The position numbers and the translations under genes were made by a program. A model generated the notes under the pieces. It did not search any database. It was not told where the DNA came from and saw only the letters and a list, made by a program, of their open reading frames with translations. Shown one piece after another: positions 55,236-64,000 of a stretch of 64,000 bases of DNA (the stretch's first letter is position 1; each line of letters begins with the position of its first letter). Source of the DNA: Rhabdophis nuchalis (lineage: Eukaryota > Chordata > Lepidosauria > Squamata > Natricidae); assembly GCA_039707465.1 (NCBI GenBank), contig CM077645.1, forward strand, positions 147,618,503-147,682,502, written 5' to 3'.

Positions 55236-55560
55236 TAGGTGTTTTTGTATACTTCCTCCTCTGTTGAGAGAGGGCTGCTCAGTTTTAACACAGACAGCCT
55301 CTTTTATCCCTCTTTCAAACCATTGGTTTTCTCTGTCCATCCCCATTCTCCAGCATTCAGTCAGAAGTGAAGAAGCTTCTTGGATAAGAAGAAAAATATT
55401 TTCAAGGAAAAAAACAAGAAGGTCCAGCTGCCTTTTAAAAGGCACCTTTGGGATATCCATGACCTGGATGATTGAGAATCTCTATAGACATTTTTTTCTG
55501 ATTGTTTCCTAGGCAGCATCTCTTCTTCTCTTTCCCTAAAATCATCCACACATTCTAATA

Positions 55561-56935
55561 CAGGAACTACAGATATCTATGGAGAAAGAACAGAACTGGG
55601 AGCTAAATAACATGAACTGTTACAACATGGAACAAAGAAAGCAAATTTTGTCACATGTTGTGATGCAACAACTAACTTGTCCTTTGCACAATGATATGAT
55701 ACATATATTTTGATATTATTATAACTTGCTATAGACACTGTTGAGTAGGACAGGTTCAAGAGTAGTATACTATTCTTCACTGATTTTTTTTAAACAGAAC
55801 ACATTGGGTGCTTTTGCTTGGATTCCTGCAGGATATTGAACTAAATACCTACTTTCTACTCCTGTAATCTAATCTGATTGCTTTAGTTTGGCTTTTCAGT
55901 TTTCCATACTTGCATGTAATAGTGAAAACTGACATGTCTGATTGTAGTCTTATATTCTGTTCCTCAAATTCCTCTTCCCTAATCCAGTCTGATTTTGGAG
56001 AATTTGAAATCTATGGTAATACTTAATCCAGGAGGACAGCAGTTTGGGAAAGGCTGATCTGTCCAAGGTGACTGAAACTGATTCTGTTCTATCCACAATT
56101 ACAAAGGAGATGAATAAAGTTGTAACAGTTCACAATTTAATACTTTTTTTAAATCCCCAGTTAGAAATCCCCATATATGTAATGATCGTTAGACTTGCTA
56201 GGTCCAATTTTAGAGCTAAAATCATATTAAATAAGCTTTTCTGTTTCAAGGTGTTGCCTTGTATTACTATGATTCAGGCTAAACCTACTGAAAAGCTGTC
56301 TAATTATACTAGAAACTGTCTTGTAAATTATGTGAAAGCTGCAGTACTAAGCACAATTTCATGGAAGCAAGTCCTATTATGTTGAAAGTTAATTTAGAGT
56401 AAGTCTGCCTTGGTTGGTAGTGAGAACTATAGTCAAAGCTAATGTAAAAAAATTCCTGGCTAGGACAAAAAATGTACCTCAGACAGTTGATCTAGATGTT
56501 TAGAAATGTGATGCCATCTGATAGAAATATGAAATGCTTATTCAATCATGGAGATTTGAGAGCTAGATATTTTGGGAAGATAGAATGTGGGGCATTTTTT
56601 TCTCACCTTGATATTAGCAGCACAAAATACTGAAGTCAAAGTATATACCAATTGAAATATGATCAAAACTGTTAACTGTCGCATATTTCACAAGCACGTA
56701 AAAAGTAAGGTGAAGGTTTAATTTAAAATTATTTTCTAACGATAAAAGTATTGGATGTTCTATAATGCCATGGCACATCAGGCAATAAAGAAGGCTAATT
56801 TGTTTTTTAAACAGACTCCCTCCTTTATTACATTATTAAGTAGATTATATGCCTTTATAAATCTAATGAATGGAATCTTATTATTTAAGGAGAACAATAT
56901 GCACAATCTATATAAAGGAAGTCAAATATTTTATA
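55561..56935 (+). other. CDYL intron 1, nothing recognised
   Basis: A+T-rich. A short phrase at 56020-56065 ('ccaggaggacagcagtttgg') faintly resembles a MITE end but is too short to call. Confidence 0.45.
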
Positions 56936-56936
56936 A

Positions 56937-57212
56937 GGGGTGCAGTGGCTGAGGAGTTAAGAAGCTGAGCTTGATGACTAGAAGGTTGGCAGTTCAAGAC
57001 CATGTGACAGAATTAGCTTCCATTACTTGCCCCAGCTCCTGCCAGCCTAGCAGTTCAAAGCATGTACATGCAAAGTAGATAAGTACCACTTCAGTGTTCC
57101 ATGCACCTTTGCCACATGACTATGAAAGCATTTTTGGACAGCACCAGTTCTTTTGCTGTGAAATGAAGATGAGCACTGCCCCCTGTCTAGGAGAAACCTT
57201 TACCTTTATAAA
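56937..57212 (+). mobile_element. Sauria-type SINE, plus-strand copy
   Basis: 'ggggtgcagtggctgaggag' (tRNA-like head with A box), 'aggttggcagttcaagacc' (B box region), then 'cttgccccagctcctgccag', 'gatgagcactgccccctgtc' and the 'aacctttacctttata' tail. Near full length and diverged. Confidence 0.85.
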
Positions 57213-57790
57213 AAAATATTCTGCATAGGTGACCTTTTTCTTTATGAATTCAATAATAACCCAATATTTAAGTTTGAAGTGAGTAAAGTCAATTGGTCCA
57301 ATCATTTTGAATGTGGTAGAACTTGACTCAAGAAGAAAATTAAAATTAACCAATACAAATCAGTTGTGAAATAATAATTTACTTTGAACAACTGATTTAA
57401 TAAAGAGTGTTTAAGAGTGCTGAAATATCTGACTTAAAATGTCTTTAAAAGCTGCAGTTCAGATAACAGCATTGATGTTGGTAGGAGATGAGCAGGCTAA
57501 GCCAGAGGGCAGGATCAAACATATAATCAGTTTGGAGTCACTATGCTTTCACAAGGGACCTAAGTCCATCTCCTCCCCAATCCATTGACCCTTATCTAGT
57601 TTGAATTTGGTTTGACCTTCAGTAGATAAGACACTTGTGAATAGGTAGGATGTAATGAATTTTTAGTGCTTTGAACTCAACTTCTGTTCTGATTACTTGC
57701 ACCTGACAATTGATTAAGAACGTTTTAGTGTCTAACGCAAGCTTGTTTGTTGGCAAATTTAAGCATAACTCTGTACTTAGTCCTATTTTC
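57213..57790 (+). other. CDYL intron 1, nothing recognised
   Basis: No identifiable feature between the SINE and the split MITE. Confidence 0.45.
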
Positions 57791-57794
57791 ACTA

Positions 57795-57886
57795 TAAGTA
57801 GGCCTTGACTTATAACTGTAATTGAATCCAGACCTTTTATCATTTATGGTAGACATTTATAAAGCAAAGAAATAGAGTACGATTGA
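57795..57886 (+). mobile_element. 'GGTAGTCCTTGA' MITE, left part (split copy)
   Basis: 'ataagtaggccttgacttat' and 'aattgaatccagacc' mark the start of the family. It is interrupted by L1-derived sequence and continues at 58445. Confidence 0.5.
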
Positions 57887-58440
57887 TATCCTAACACAGA
57901 CAATTCTCAAAGTGAATATAAAGATAAAACCAGAAACTTTTCTTTTGGGTTTAATGAAAAAAGATTTAGAAAAAAAATTGAAACTTTGATGTTATATATG
58001 CTGGCCGCAGCAAGATTACTTTTATGCAGAAAAATGGAAGGACATTTTGATTCCCACAATGGACCTATGGTTGCAAAAGTTGATGGGAGTTTGCACAGAT
58101 GGTTAAATGTCTGCCTTAATTAAAGAAAAAAACACAACTACTTTTGTTTCTACTTGGAAGCTGTTTCAGGACTTTGTGCTTTAGATGGGGGAAAGTGAAA
58201 AATTGGTTTTGGGTTTTACTGATTAAATAGATTTGTTGCTATAGAAATGGCTACTTTATACTATTATGTAAAAGTAAAAAGCTTGAGGCTTGATGTTGTT
58301 ATCTTACTCTACATCACCATAGGAAGTGGGAAGTCAACACCTTTTCTTTCTTTGCTACCTTTCCCCTTCTCCTCCCCTATTTTTCTTATTATTTGCTTTT
58401 GTACTTTTGCATTTGATATTAAAAAGTAATACAAAAAACA
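57887..58440 (+). mobile_element. L1 LINE ORF2 C-terminal fragment with 3' end
   Basis: The frame, with stops, reads LGLMKKDLEKKLKLLMLYML, AAARLLYAEKWKDILIPTM and 'LWLQKLMGVCTDG' (about 57945-58095), then 'SALIKEKNTTTFVSTWKLFQ'. This is the extreme C-terminus of L1 ORF2 (compare 'AARIVFAQHWKS' at 51.8 kb). It ends in A-rich sequence near 58440. Inserted within a MITE. Confidence 0.65.
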
Positions 58441-58444
58441 AGTC

Positions 58445-58822
58445 ATGTCCTTCATTAAGTGGGTCACCACATGATTGTTCCCAATTTTATAACCTTTTTT
58501 GTAGCAGACCTTAAATAACTCACATGATTATTAAGGGAACATGGCAGTTATTAAGTGAATGGAATAACATAAGTAAACTGCTATGGCTGGTTTTTTTTAC
58601 CAGAAACTAGACAAATGTTAATTCCTGGTTATTAACCATCTAACTTGGGATGCTGCAAACTGCTATATATATACAGTCTAATTACTGAACACCCAAAATG
58701 TGATTATGTGACTGTTGGGAGAGGCATTGAAACTTTCAATCCGGATTGTAAATTACCCTGGGGATAGCCATTGTAATTTTTAATGATCGCTTAAGCGACT
58801 GTTCATAAAGCAAGGACTATCA
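58445..58822 (+). mobile_element. 'GGTAGTCCTTGA' MITE, right part (split copy)
   Basis: 'ttcattaagtgggtcaccac', 'attaagtgaatggaataaca' and, at the end, 'ttcataaagcaaggactat', the expected right terminus of the family. Confidence 0.6.
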
Positions 58823-61800
58823 ATAGCATGAATGTGAATAAATACATAAAGATTGAGAGATAGGATAAGGTTAGCAAGAGGGAGTGCAAAAACTACTTGG
58901 AAAGATTTTGGAATCATTCTGATTGAAAGGATACAAAACAAATGGATATGGTATCTTTTTGGAACTGCTGAAAGGACTGTGTTGAAGATAGGTGGAACAT
59001 AAAAATGAGCAAAATCTAAAGGTACACTGCAACTTTATGCTGTGCAGAGAATGTGCAAGCCAGTTTTTAATTGAAAACTGTATAAATGCAATAAGGTAAA
59101 TAAGAAGGAGAAAACCCATGATAAAAAAATTAATTTGAATTATGGGGGGGTGGGGGGAATGTGCATATGAAACTGAAGGTTGGTTGCTGAATGTGAATAT
59201 AATTTGAATATGATGTGTGAATATACGAGGCATATGTAATGAATATATTGATTATTGAGTGGTAATTATCAGTTCATATAATGGAATGCGAGATATGGAT
59301 CTCAAAATTAAAGCATTTAGTTTTAACCGAAAATTGAAAGTTTGCATTGTTCATGTATAAAAAAAAAGAATGAGTAGACAAATTAGTTACTTAATAGAAT
59401 ATTTTCTGAAAAACATGAAAAAATCTGTGTGAAAGAATATTCTTATGGCTAGCATGTGATCTGGAAATTTTGAGTTTGACTTGCCAGAATAAACATAAAG
59501 TTAATGTAGTGTGTATGGATTACTTAAGAAAGTGCCTAGTAAATGTGAGACAAAGTGGATGGTGTTGGTATACCGGTAAATCAAATTCAGTTGTATTTCC
59601 ATTTTTTTCCCATTACACCTTCAGTTTTTTCAGCTTTCTGTTTCTTTTCTGCAGTTTGCAATACTCTTGGTTACCCTGGAAAGAAATAATGAATATTTAC
59701 ACTTGTTCTTCTAATATTGATTTATGCTGTTTAAAATTCAGATAGGTGGAAATGTGCCATAAATGCCAGATAGTCATTTGGAGTCAAGTGTCAGAGGACT
59801 GTGATGAGTTGTTCAGTCCCCGAACCCAGGATTCTCAAGCAAAGAGGTGTTAGAGTGTCTTCCGTTGAAAACTAGACTCTGACATACAAGAGGACAATTT
59901 ATGAAGGATGAAGATATCATAAGGATTCTCAGGCAGAATGCTTGTAAATAGAACGTTCATCTACAGATAAATTATCCCTAGGAATGTGGCTTCCAAATGG
60001 GAGTACCTTTAGTTATGAAAACCCTGTTAAGTTTTCAGAGCCATAATGGCTTATAATTGAGCCATGAAGAAAACCTGCACACAGGAATATGTAAGTGCTC
60101 AGTTTGTACTGTTTTGTCATTGGGACAAGTACATGTAGTCATTTTGACCTGCATCTTAAAAGACAACACACACACACACCTAGATTTCTGTTGCTTTGAC
60201 CTCTGGGTTGTTGGTATACTGAGTGAATTTCAGGTTGATATCACTGCCTAAGCATCTCATGGTGGCCTTTTGTTTGCCAGTGAACTAAGGTTTTGAAAGC
60301 TTCAATTATTTCCTCATGTTCTTTGATGTTGCCTGGGGGTTCTGGTGCTTGAGGCTTTGATGCCCTGGAGCACTACATTGTAATGCAAGGGACCAATAAT
60401 CAGTAGTTCAGTATTTAGTCAGATTCCGCCGCCCCCTCCCTTTATTCATGTGTCTGCTTAAGAGGAAGAGTGGAGTGATTGAATGAGGAGGCAGGAAAAT
60501 GAAAGAAGACAAGAAATGAAAAGAACAGACAGAATTATTTCTCCTTCACATTTAGATTTTAAAAATATTCCTAGTAATAGCAGCAAGAGCTACCCATAGA
60601 CATCCATAGTAAGATTAATTATTTGTTGTAGTTGGGTTTGATGTAGCTAAAAATTTGGAACAGAAACTATTGCACACTCCTGCAATAGTTATGCTGACTC
60701 AAATCTTATTCTTGTGACATTGAAGGCAAAATCGCTTCTAGTCATGAATCTGAAGGAAATGTCAGTAGACTCTAATACCACAAGATATACAGAAGGATGA
60801 AAATTCTTTAGGTAAAATCTCTGTAGAGTATTCCCTCTCAAATCATAATAATTATGTTATCATAACATTAGCATAGACTGTTGGGAAACGGAGCAAGAGT
60901 AAATAGTCCTGGAAACTAGTTAGAATAGGAAAGTAATTTGGCTAGCTAGTTAGCTAGCTACCTATCCCATTGAAAAAAAATGGGTTTGGTTTTTTTCAGG
61001 GTTGGAAAAGAGATCTCTCAATTGATGCCAGTGGAAAAATTAAGCAATTTCATAGTTGGTACATAAAATGTTGTTTAGACCTCTACTTGTAATAAAGTAG
61101 CTCTCTAAAGTGCCTTATCATATATAACATTTTTCTTTGTATAATCAGCTTCTGTCAATTTTCTCCAAATTTATACAATTCCTCATCCAGCATCTTGAAT
61201 TTGTTCTGAAAATCCTCTGTGGACAGATTGTTCAGGAAACCCAGGAGATTTCAGTGGAAAGGAAAAGTAGTGAATTCCCCATTAAGTGTAACTTTTTATG
61301 TAACTGCAAAATCAAATGGTTTGAAACCATAATTTTAATGTTCCTATGTGATTTCATATATATCAGGATTAAGCATGTCATACTCTATAAAGCAGTATAT
61401 TTAAGTTACACATTTTATTGCAAAATATTTCCAATAATTACACAGTTTATGTAAATAAAAAACAAATGAAAAATAATTATGAATACTTTTATTGTGTAAG
61501 CTGTATAAACTAGGAAACAAGAAAGCTTTTTAAAAGATTTGTGGAAAAGGACATACATTTTTGGCTGTTAAAACTTGAACTCATTTAAAAAAAATTAAAT
61601 TTAAATTTAGAAAAAATACAAAATGTAGACAAAACTCCAAAATAAACTAGAAAAAAATTAGCTGCCACAGTTCTTAAGCTAAAGAAAAATAGCAATCAGA
61701 AAACATAGATATATAAACAAAACAAACCAAGGGAAAACAAAATAATTAAATATTAAATTAATCAATAATTACTGGTTTATTAATCAAAAACATACAGCAT

Positions 61801-61850
61801 CAAGGTATAATGAAATATAATGCTATTGTAAGATATGATAAAATTAAGCT
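58823..61850 (+). other. CDYL intron 1, mostly unrecognised
   Basis: A+T-rich, about 3 kb. It contains a copy of the repeat middle at 58950-58995 and a short (AC)n at 60168-60178. The frame at 61137-61454 and others here show no family signature. No host exon recognised. Confidence 0.45.
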
Positions 61851-61854
61851 TTAT

Positions 61855-62110
61855 GGTTATTTATTTATTATTTATTTAATTTATTGGCTGCCCATTTTAC
61901 CATAGGATAGCTAATCCTGGGGGGCTCACAGTTATAAAAATATATCTATACATATGCAGTTAAAACATTAACAATTAAAATCAAACATTAAAACCTAAGG
62001 ACACATGGGGAATGCTGGGGTAGAGTGGGGGAGATGTGGAACCTGATGTTAATCAACCACCTCCACTAATCTGGCAGTGCCAATTGGCAGTGCCAGGTCT
62101 TTAGACCCTT
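61855..62110 (-). mobile_element. CR1-like LINE 3' end, diverged
   Basis: (TTTA)n followed by 'aatttattggctgcccattt' and 'ctggggggctcacagttata', consistent with an inverted CR1 3' end diverged from the other copies. Confidence 0.45.
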
Positions 62111-62124
62111 GTGAAAGGATAGAA

Positions 62125-62773
62125 TGGGTGTTGGCAACCCATGGCTCTGGAGATGCATGTAGCTCTTTCACCCCTCTGCCGTGGCTCCCTGTGGCCCTGT
62201 CGTAGCAGAGGGATGAAAGAACTATTGCCCTGTTGCAGTGGTGGTAATGGGCAGAGCCTTATTGCGGGAGCGAAGCGCCGCTGTACTTGCCTTTGTGTGG
62301 CAACAGGATTTTGCCTTCATTATAGAATTTGCTGTTGCTGCCAGCAAAGAGGGCTGGGAGAGAACAACCAAGGGGTGGGGGGGAGAGAAAGAAAGAAAGA
62401 TGAGAGAGATAGGGAGATAGAGAAGAGAAAAAGAGAGATGAGGGAGGGAGAACGAGAGGGGAGGGAGAGAGATATGAGAGGGAGATAGAGAGATGAGAGA
62501 AAGAGAGAGGGAGGGAGTGGGAGAAAGAGAGAGATGGGAATGTGGGAGGGAGATAAAGGGAGAGGGGAGAGGGATACATGTTTCCCATAGAAAAGAAGAC
62601 ACCCAGAGCCAAAAAACCTGGGTAGGCATTGCTTGGGGGGGGGGGGGTCTTGAGTGTGAATGAGTGATATCAAGTTGACCACGCCTACCCAGGTTTTGTG
62701 GCTCCTGGTGTTTGGTTTTCTGTGGGAAACATGTCCAAACAGCTCTTTGAGTGTTTAAGGTTGCAGACCCCTG
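62125..62773 (+). mobile_element. hAT MITE with perfect 8-bp target duplication
   Basis: Ends 'tgggtgttggcaacc' and 'ggttgcagacccctg' are imperfect inverted repeats flanked by ggatagaa at 62117-62124 and 62774-62781. The 649-bp interior holds a long purine tract (62384-62570, GA/GAGG/GATA words). Its complement produces the proline/serine/leucine-rich shadow frames on the minus strand. No transposase. Confidence 0.85.
62384..62570 (+). repeat. (GA)n/(GAGG)n purine tract inside a hAT element
   Basis: Almost pure purine strand of about 190 bases with interspersed 'gagat'; polypurine/polypyrimidine DNA of this length can form triplex structures. Confidence 0.9.
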
Positions 62774-62789
62774 GGATAGAAGGGTAGTT

Positions 62790-63165
62790 TTATAGGTAGT
62801 TTTCAATTTACAACCATTTTTAAAGCAACCATTCACAGTCACAATGGCAATGAAAAAGGGACTTAGAACCAGTCCTTGCACTTTAAGCCATCACACTGTT
62901 CCTGTGGTCATATGATCAAAATTTGTGCTCTTGGCAATTGGCATACAGTATATTTATAATGGTTGCACCATCCTGCGGTTGCATGATCATTATTTGTGAT
63001 ATTTCCAGCCAGATTCTGATATCCAAAGTCAAAGGGGGAAGCCAGATTCGCTTAACTGTTATAGCAAAAAGGTTGCAAAATTGACATGACTCATTTAATG
63101 CCACATTGTTGAGTGATGGAAGTTTCGATCCCAATTGTGACAGTAACTTGAGGTCTCCTGTGTAT
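62790..63165 (+). mobile_element. 'GGTAGTCCTTGA' MITE, worn copy
   Basis: 'ataggtagttttcaatttac', 'gtggtcatatgatcaaaatt', 'tgcggttgcatgatcattat' and 'gattcgcttaactgtta' match the family. The right end is 'gacagtaacttgaggtctcc'. Confidence 0.6.
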
Positions 63166-63277
63166 TGTGAACAAAATTAATGTAGAATATTTTGAACAAG
63201 TGAAGAAGATTCTCCATTTGCTGCATTCAAATGGCTTTTTTGACTAGTTAGGAAGATTCAGAATGGAAAAGCAATTA

Positions 63278-64000
63278 CCGTATTTTTCGGAGTATAAGAC
63301 GCACCAAGGTTTTGAAGAGGCAAATTACAAAAAAATGTAGGTAGGTAGAAAGAGGGAGAGAGAGGGAGAGAAAGAAAGAGAAATACAGTAGGTAGGTAGA
63401 GAGAGTAGGTAGGTAGATAAAGGGATAGAAAGAGAGAAATAGAGAGAGAGAAATACAGTAAGTAGGTAGGGAGAGAGAGAGTGTATGTAGGTAGGTAGGT
63501 AAAAGGATAGAGAGAGAGAAATAGAGAAATACAGTAGGTAGGGAGAGAGAGAGTAGGTAGGTAGGTAGGTAGGTTGATGTTTCCAGGTGTATTTATCCAT
63601 GTCCTGGAGAAGGAAATCGCTGACAAACCTTAAAACTTTGTTTCTCCTGGCACAGAAACAGTTAAAGAGCCTTCCAAAAGAACTTTCCGAAAGTGTTCTA
63701 ACTCAGGGGTTCCCAAACATGGCAACTTTAAGACTTGTGGACTTCAATTCCTCGAATTCTCCAGCCAGCTATGTCCACAAGCTATGCTGGCTGGAGAATT
63801 CTGGGAGTTGAAATCCAAAGTCTTAAAGTTGCAAAGTAACTAAACAACCTTCCGAAAGGGGGAAAAAAAGGGGGGGGGTTTGCACTTTGCATACCTCCCC
63901 CAAACTGCTCTTTCTCCGCAAAAACATGGCCGTTTTTCTTCAAAAAAAGGCATGGGGGGGGGGGCTTGCAGAGTGCTCCTGGGGGGTGAAAAATGAGCAA
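63278..64000 (+). mobile_element. TIR element with internal (GTAG)n array, runs off the window
   Basis: The left end 'ccgtatttttcggagtataa' follows TA at 63276-63277. It is the same family as 29894-30951, with the tetranucleotide array near this end as 'gtaggtaggtag' and 'gagagagag' blocks (63335-63580). G-tract-rich sequence comes at the right ('cttgcagagtgctcctgggg'). The other terminus lies beyond the window. A palindromic MITE is inserted at 63700-63835. Confidence 0.75.
63700..63835. mobile_element. Palindromic 'AACTTTAAGACTT' MITE, near-perfect hairpin
   Basis: The left arm 'ggcaactttaagacttgtgg', 'cttcaattcc', 'gaattctccagccagc' is mirrored by 'gctggctggagaattctggg', 'agttgaaatcc', 'aaagtcttaaagttgc', with centre near 63780. 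Typical foldback MITE. Relatives are at 21815-21930 and 40412-40468. Confidence 0.8.

Larger units (their letters stand above)
53270..55560. mobile_element. Interspersed repeat with inverted arms, hosting a Tc1 element
   Basis: Arms around 53335-53475 (minus sense) and 55325-55455 (plus sense) are inverse complements: 'ctttttaaaaggcaactgga' against 'ccagctgccttttaaaaggc', and 'tttttccttgaaaacattt' against 'atattttcaaggaaaaa'. They face each other across a unique middle in which the Tc1 transposon sits. This is a common squamate repeat whose class I cannot fix (a Penelope-like terminal structure is one guess). A piece of its middle recurs at 58950-58995. Confidence 0.5.

Noticed and set aside
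57000..57110. Functional tRNA gene
   Set aside because: The A/B-box-like parts belong to the SINE head, with no acceptor stem or cloverleaf.
62222..62881. 219-codon Pro/Ser/Leu-rich minus-strand frame
   Set aside because: Complement of the purine tract within a hAT MITE; no conserved domain.

Overview
This window looks like non-mammalian amniote nuclear DNA, most likely from a squamate reptile and probably a snake. The evidence is the repeat content: tRNA-derived SINEs with a BovB-type body (Sauria SINE), BovB, CR1, L1 and R2/R4-type LINEs, DIRS-type tyrosine-recombinase retrotransposons, Helitron, hAT and Tc1/mariner DNA transposons, and a CR1-L3-type LINE ending in a (TTCTA)n microsatellite as described in snakes. 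Species-level placement cannot be made by eye.

Only one host gene is recognised. A G+C/CpG-rich promoter region (about 10.85-11.7 kb) leads to a 24-nt first coding exon (11589-11612, plus strand) that reads MASEELYE and stops at a consensus splice donor (GAG|GTAATC). This eight-residue start matches the exon-1-encoded N-terminus of the short isoform of CDYL, a chromodomain Y-like transcriptional corepressor. No second CDYL exon was recognised, so everything from 11613 to the window end (>52 kb) is read as CDYL intron 1. Bases 1-10.6 kb are upstream flank.

Layout. 0-10.6 kb: SINEs, L1 3' end, MITEs, Helitron remnants and an old LINE. 10.6-12.3 kb: CDYL promoter and exon 1. 12.3-17 kb: mostly unique intron with two clean hAT MITEs. 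17.1-21.4 kb: an R2/R4-type LINE split by BovB, itself split by CR1 sequences. 22.4-28.9 kb: a nearly complete but inactive DIRS element with inverted terminal repeats, internal complementary region, gag, RT/RNase H and recombinase remnants, interrupted by CR1. 29.7-31.0 kb: one TA-flanked MITE nested in another. 31.9-40.0 kb: a second DIRS element interrupted by an ORF1-only L1-like element and a rearranged CR1. 40.0-42.9 kb: Helitron end, a second ORF1-only element and a large foldback. 42.9-47.3 kb: a CR1-L3 LINE split by a 3.3-kb L1. 47.4-49.6 kb: two isolated DIRS left ends. 50.6-52.2 kb: L1 3' end. 53.6-55.2 kb: full-length dead Tc1 transposon. 56.9-64 kb: SINE, split MITE, hAT, and the start of another TIR element.

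Almost all long reading frames are transposon remnants, and most are broken by stops or frameshifts. The exceptions are two uninterrupted 282-codon L1-ORF1-like frames (33633-34481 and 40725-41573, minus strand). They sit in short elements with no ORF2, one of which is bounded by a perfect 15-bp target-site duplication and a poly(A) tail. This HAL1-like (half-L1) family is the most interesting item in the window.
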